From Actinobacteria bacterium UBA5176 (lineage in GTDB: Bacteria; Actinomycetota; UBA4738), in contig DHWS01000006.1 in NCBI GenBank assembly GCA_002413305.1, positions 34,146-40,248 on the forward strand: DNA of 6,103 bases, in the 5' to 3' direction. The translations under genes and the position numbers were made by a program. Shown piece after piece: positions 6,055 through 6,103 of this stretch (the first letter of the stretch is position 1; each line of letters starts with the position of its first letter). The notes under the pieces were generated by a model that did no database searches, was not told where the DNA came from, and was given only the letters and a program-made list of their open reading frames with translations.

Positions 6055-6085
6055 GGAAGGGGCCCTGCGGGGCCCCTTCCTCGTT
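6055..6085 (+). terminator. Rho-independent-like terminator after DoxX gene
   Basis: GGAAGGGGCCC (6055-6065) and GGGCCCCTTCC (6070-6080) form a perfect 11-bp stem with a TGCG tetraloop. It starts 27 bp after the stop codon. The tail is TCGTT, poorer in T than the textbook form but usual for high-GC genomes. It probably ends the rightward transcript. The remaining bases to 6103 are G-rich and show no gene. Confidence 0.75.
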
Positions 6086-6103
6086 GGGGTGGTGGAGGGG
6101 GGC

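Noticed and set aside
1..6103. Mobile elements, CRISPR arrays, tRNA or rRNA genes
   Set aside because: I saw no transposase or integrase motifs, no regularly spaced direct repeats of 20 bases or more, and no tRNA-like cloverleaf or conserved rRNA segments.

Overview
The window is GC-rich (about 70% by eye) with densely packed genes, good Shine-Dalgarno sequences and a DevS/DosT-type GAF-GAF histidine kinase. Together these point to an actinomycete-like bacterium (Actinomycetota or a similar high-GC lineage); the species cannot be told from the sequence. I see no insertion sequence, integrase, tRNA, rRNA or CRISPR array, and base composition does not shift noticeably along the window.

Layout: two genes run leftwards and four run rightwards from a 217-bp divergent control region (2390-2606). 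Leftwards are a CBS-CBS-BON protein (2389-1793) and, 119 bp further on, the N-terminal 557 codons of pyruvate:ferredoxin/flavodoxin oxidoreductase NifJ (1673 to the window edge). Rightwards are an OsmC-family protein with an N-terminal extension (2607-3176), a UspA-type universal stress protein (3199-3612), a GAF-GAF sensor histidine kinase (3685-5307) and a DoxX-family membrane protein (5420-6028). A strong hairpin follows at 6055-6080. No gap between genes exceeds 300 bp.

How the genes may fit together (inference): all six products fit low-oxygen or redox-stress physiology. PFOR is an oxygen-sensitive pyruvate-oxidising enzyme that makes reduced ferredoxin. CBS and Usp proteins are typical members of the mycobacterial DosR dormancy regulon. 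OsmC and DoxX proteins are linked to peroxide, thiol and quinone redox chemistry. The kinase keeps a His and a Tyr at the spacings of the haem ligand and distal Tyr of DevS/DosT relative to its phospho-accepting His, so it may be a haem-based oxygen/redox sensor. No response regulator lies in the window.

I found no clearly new biological system. The most useful leads are the kinase haem-pocket match, a DosR-like half-conserved dyad in the divergent region, and a CGTTCGA motif that recurs in several leaders.
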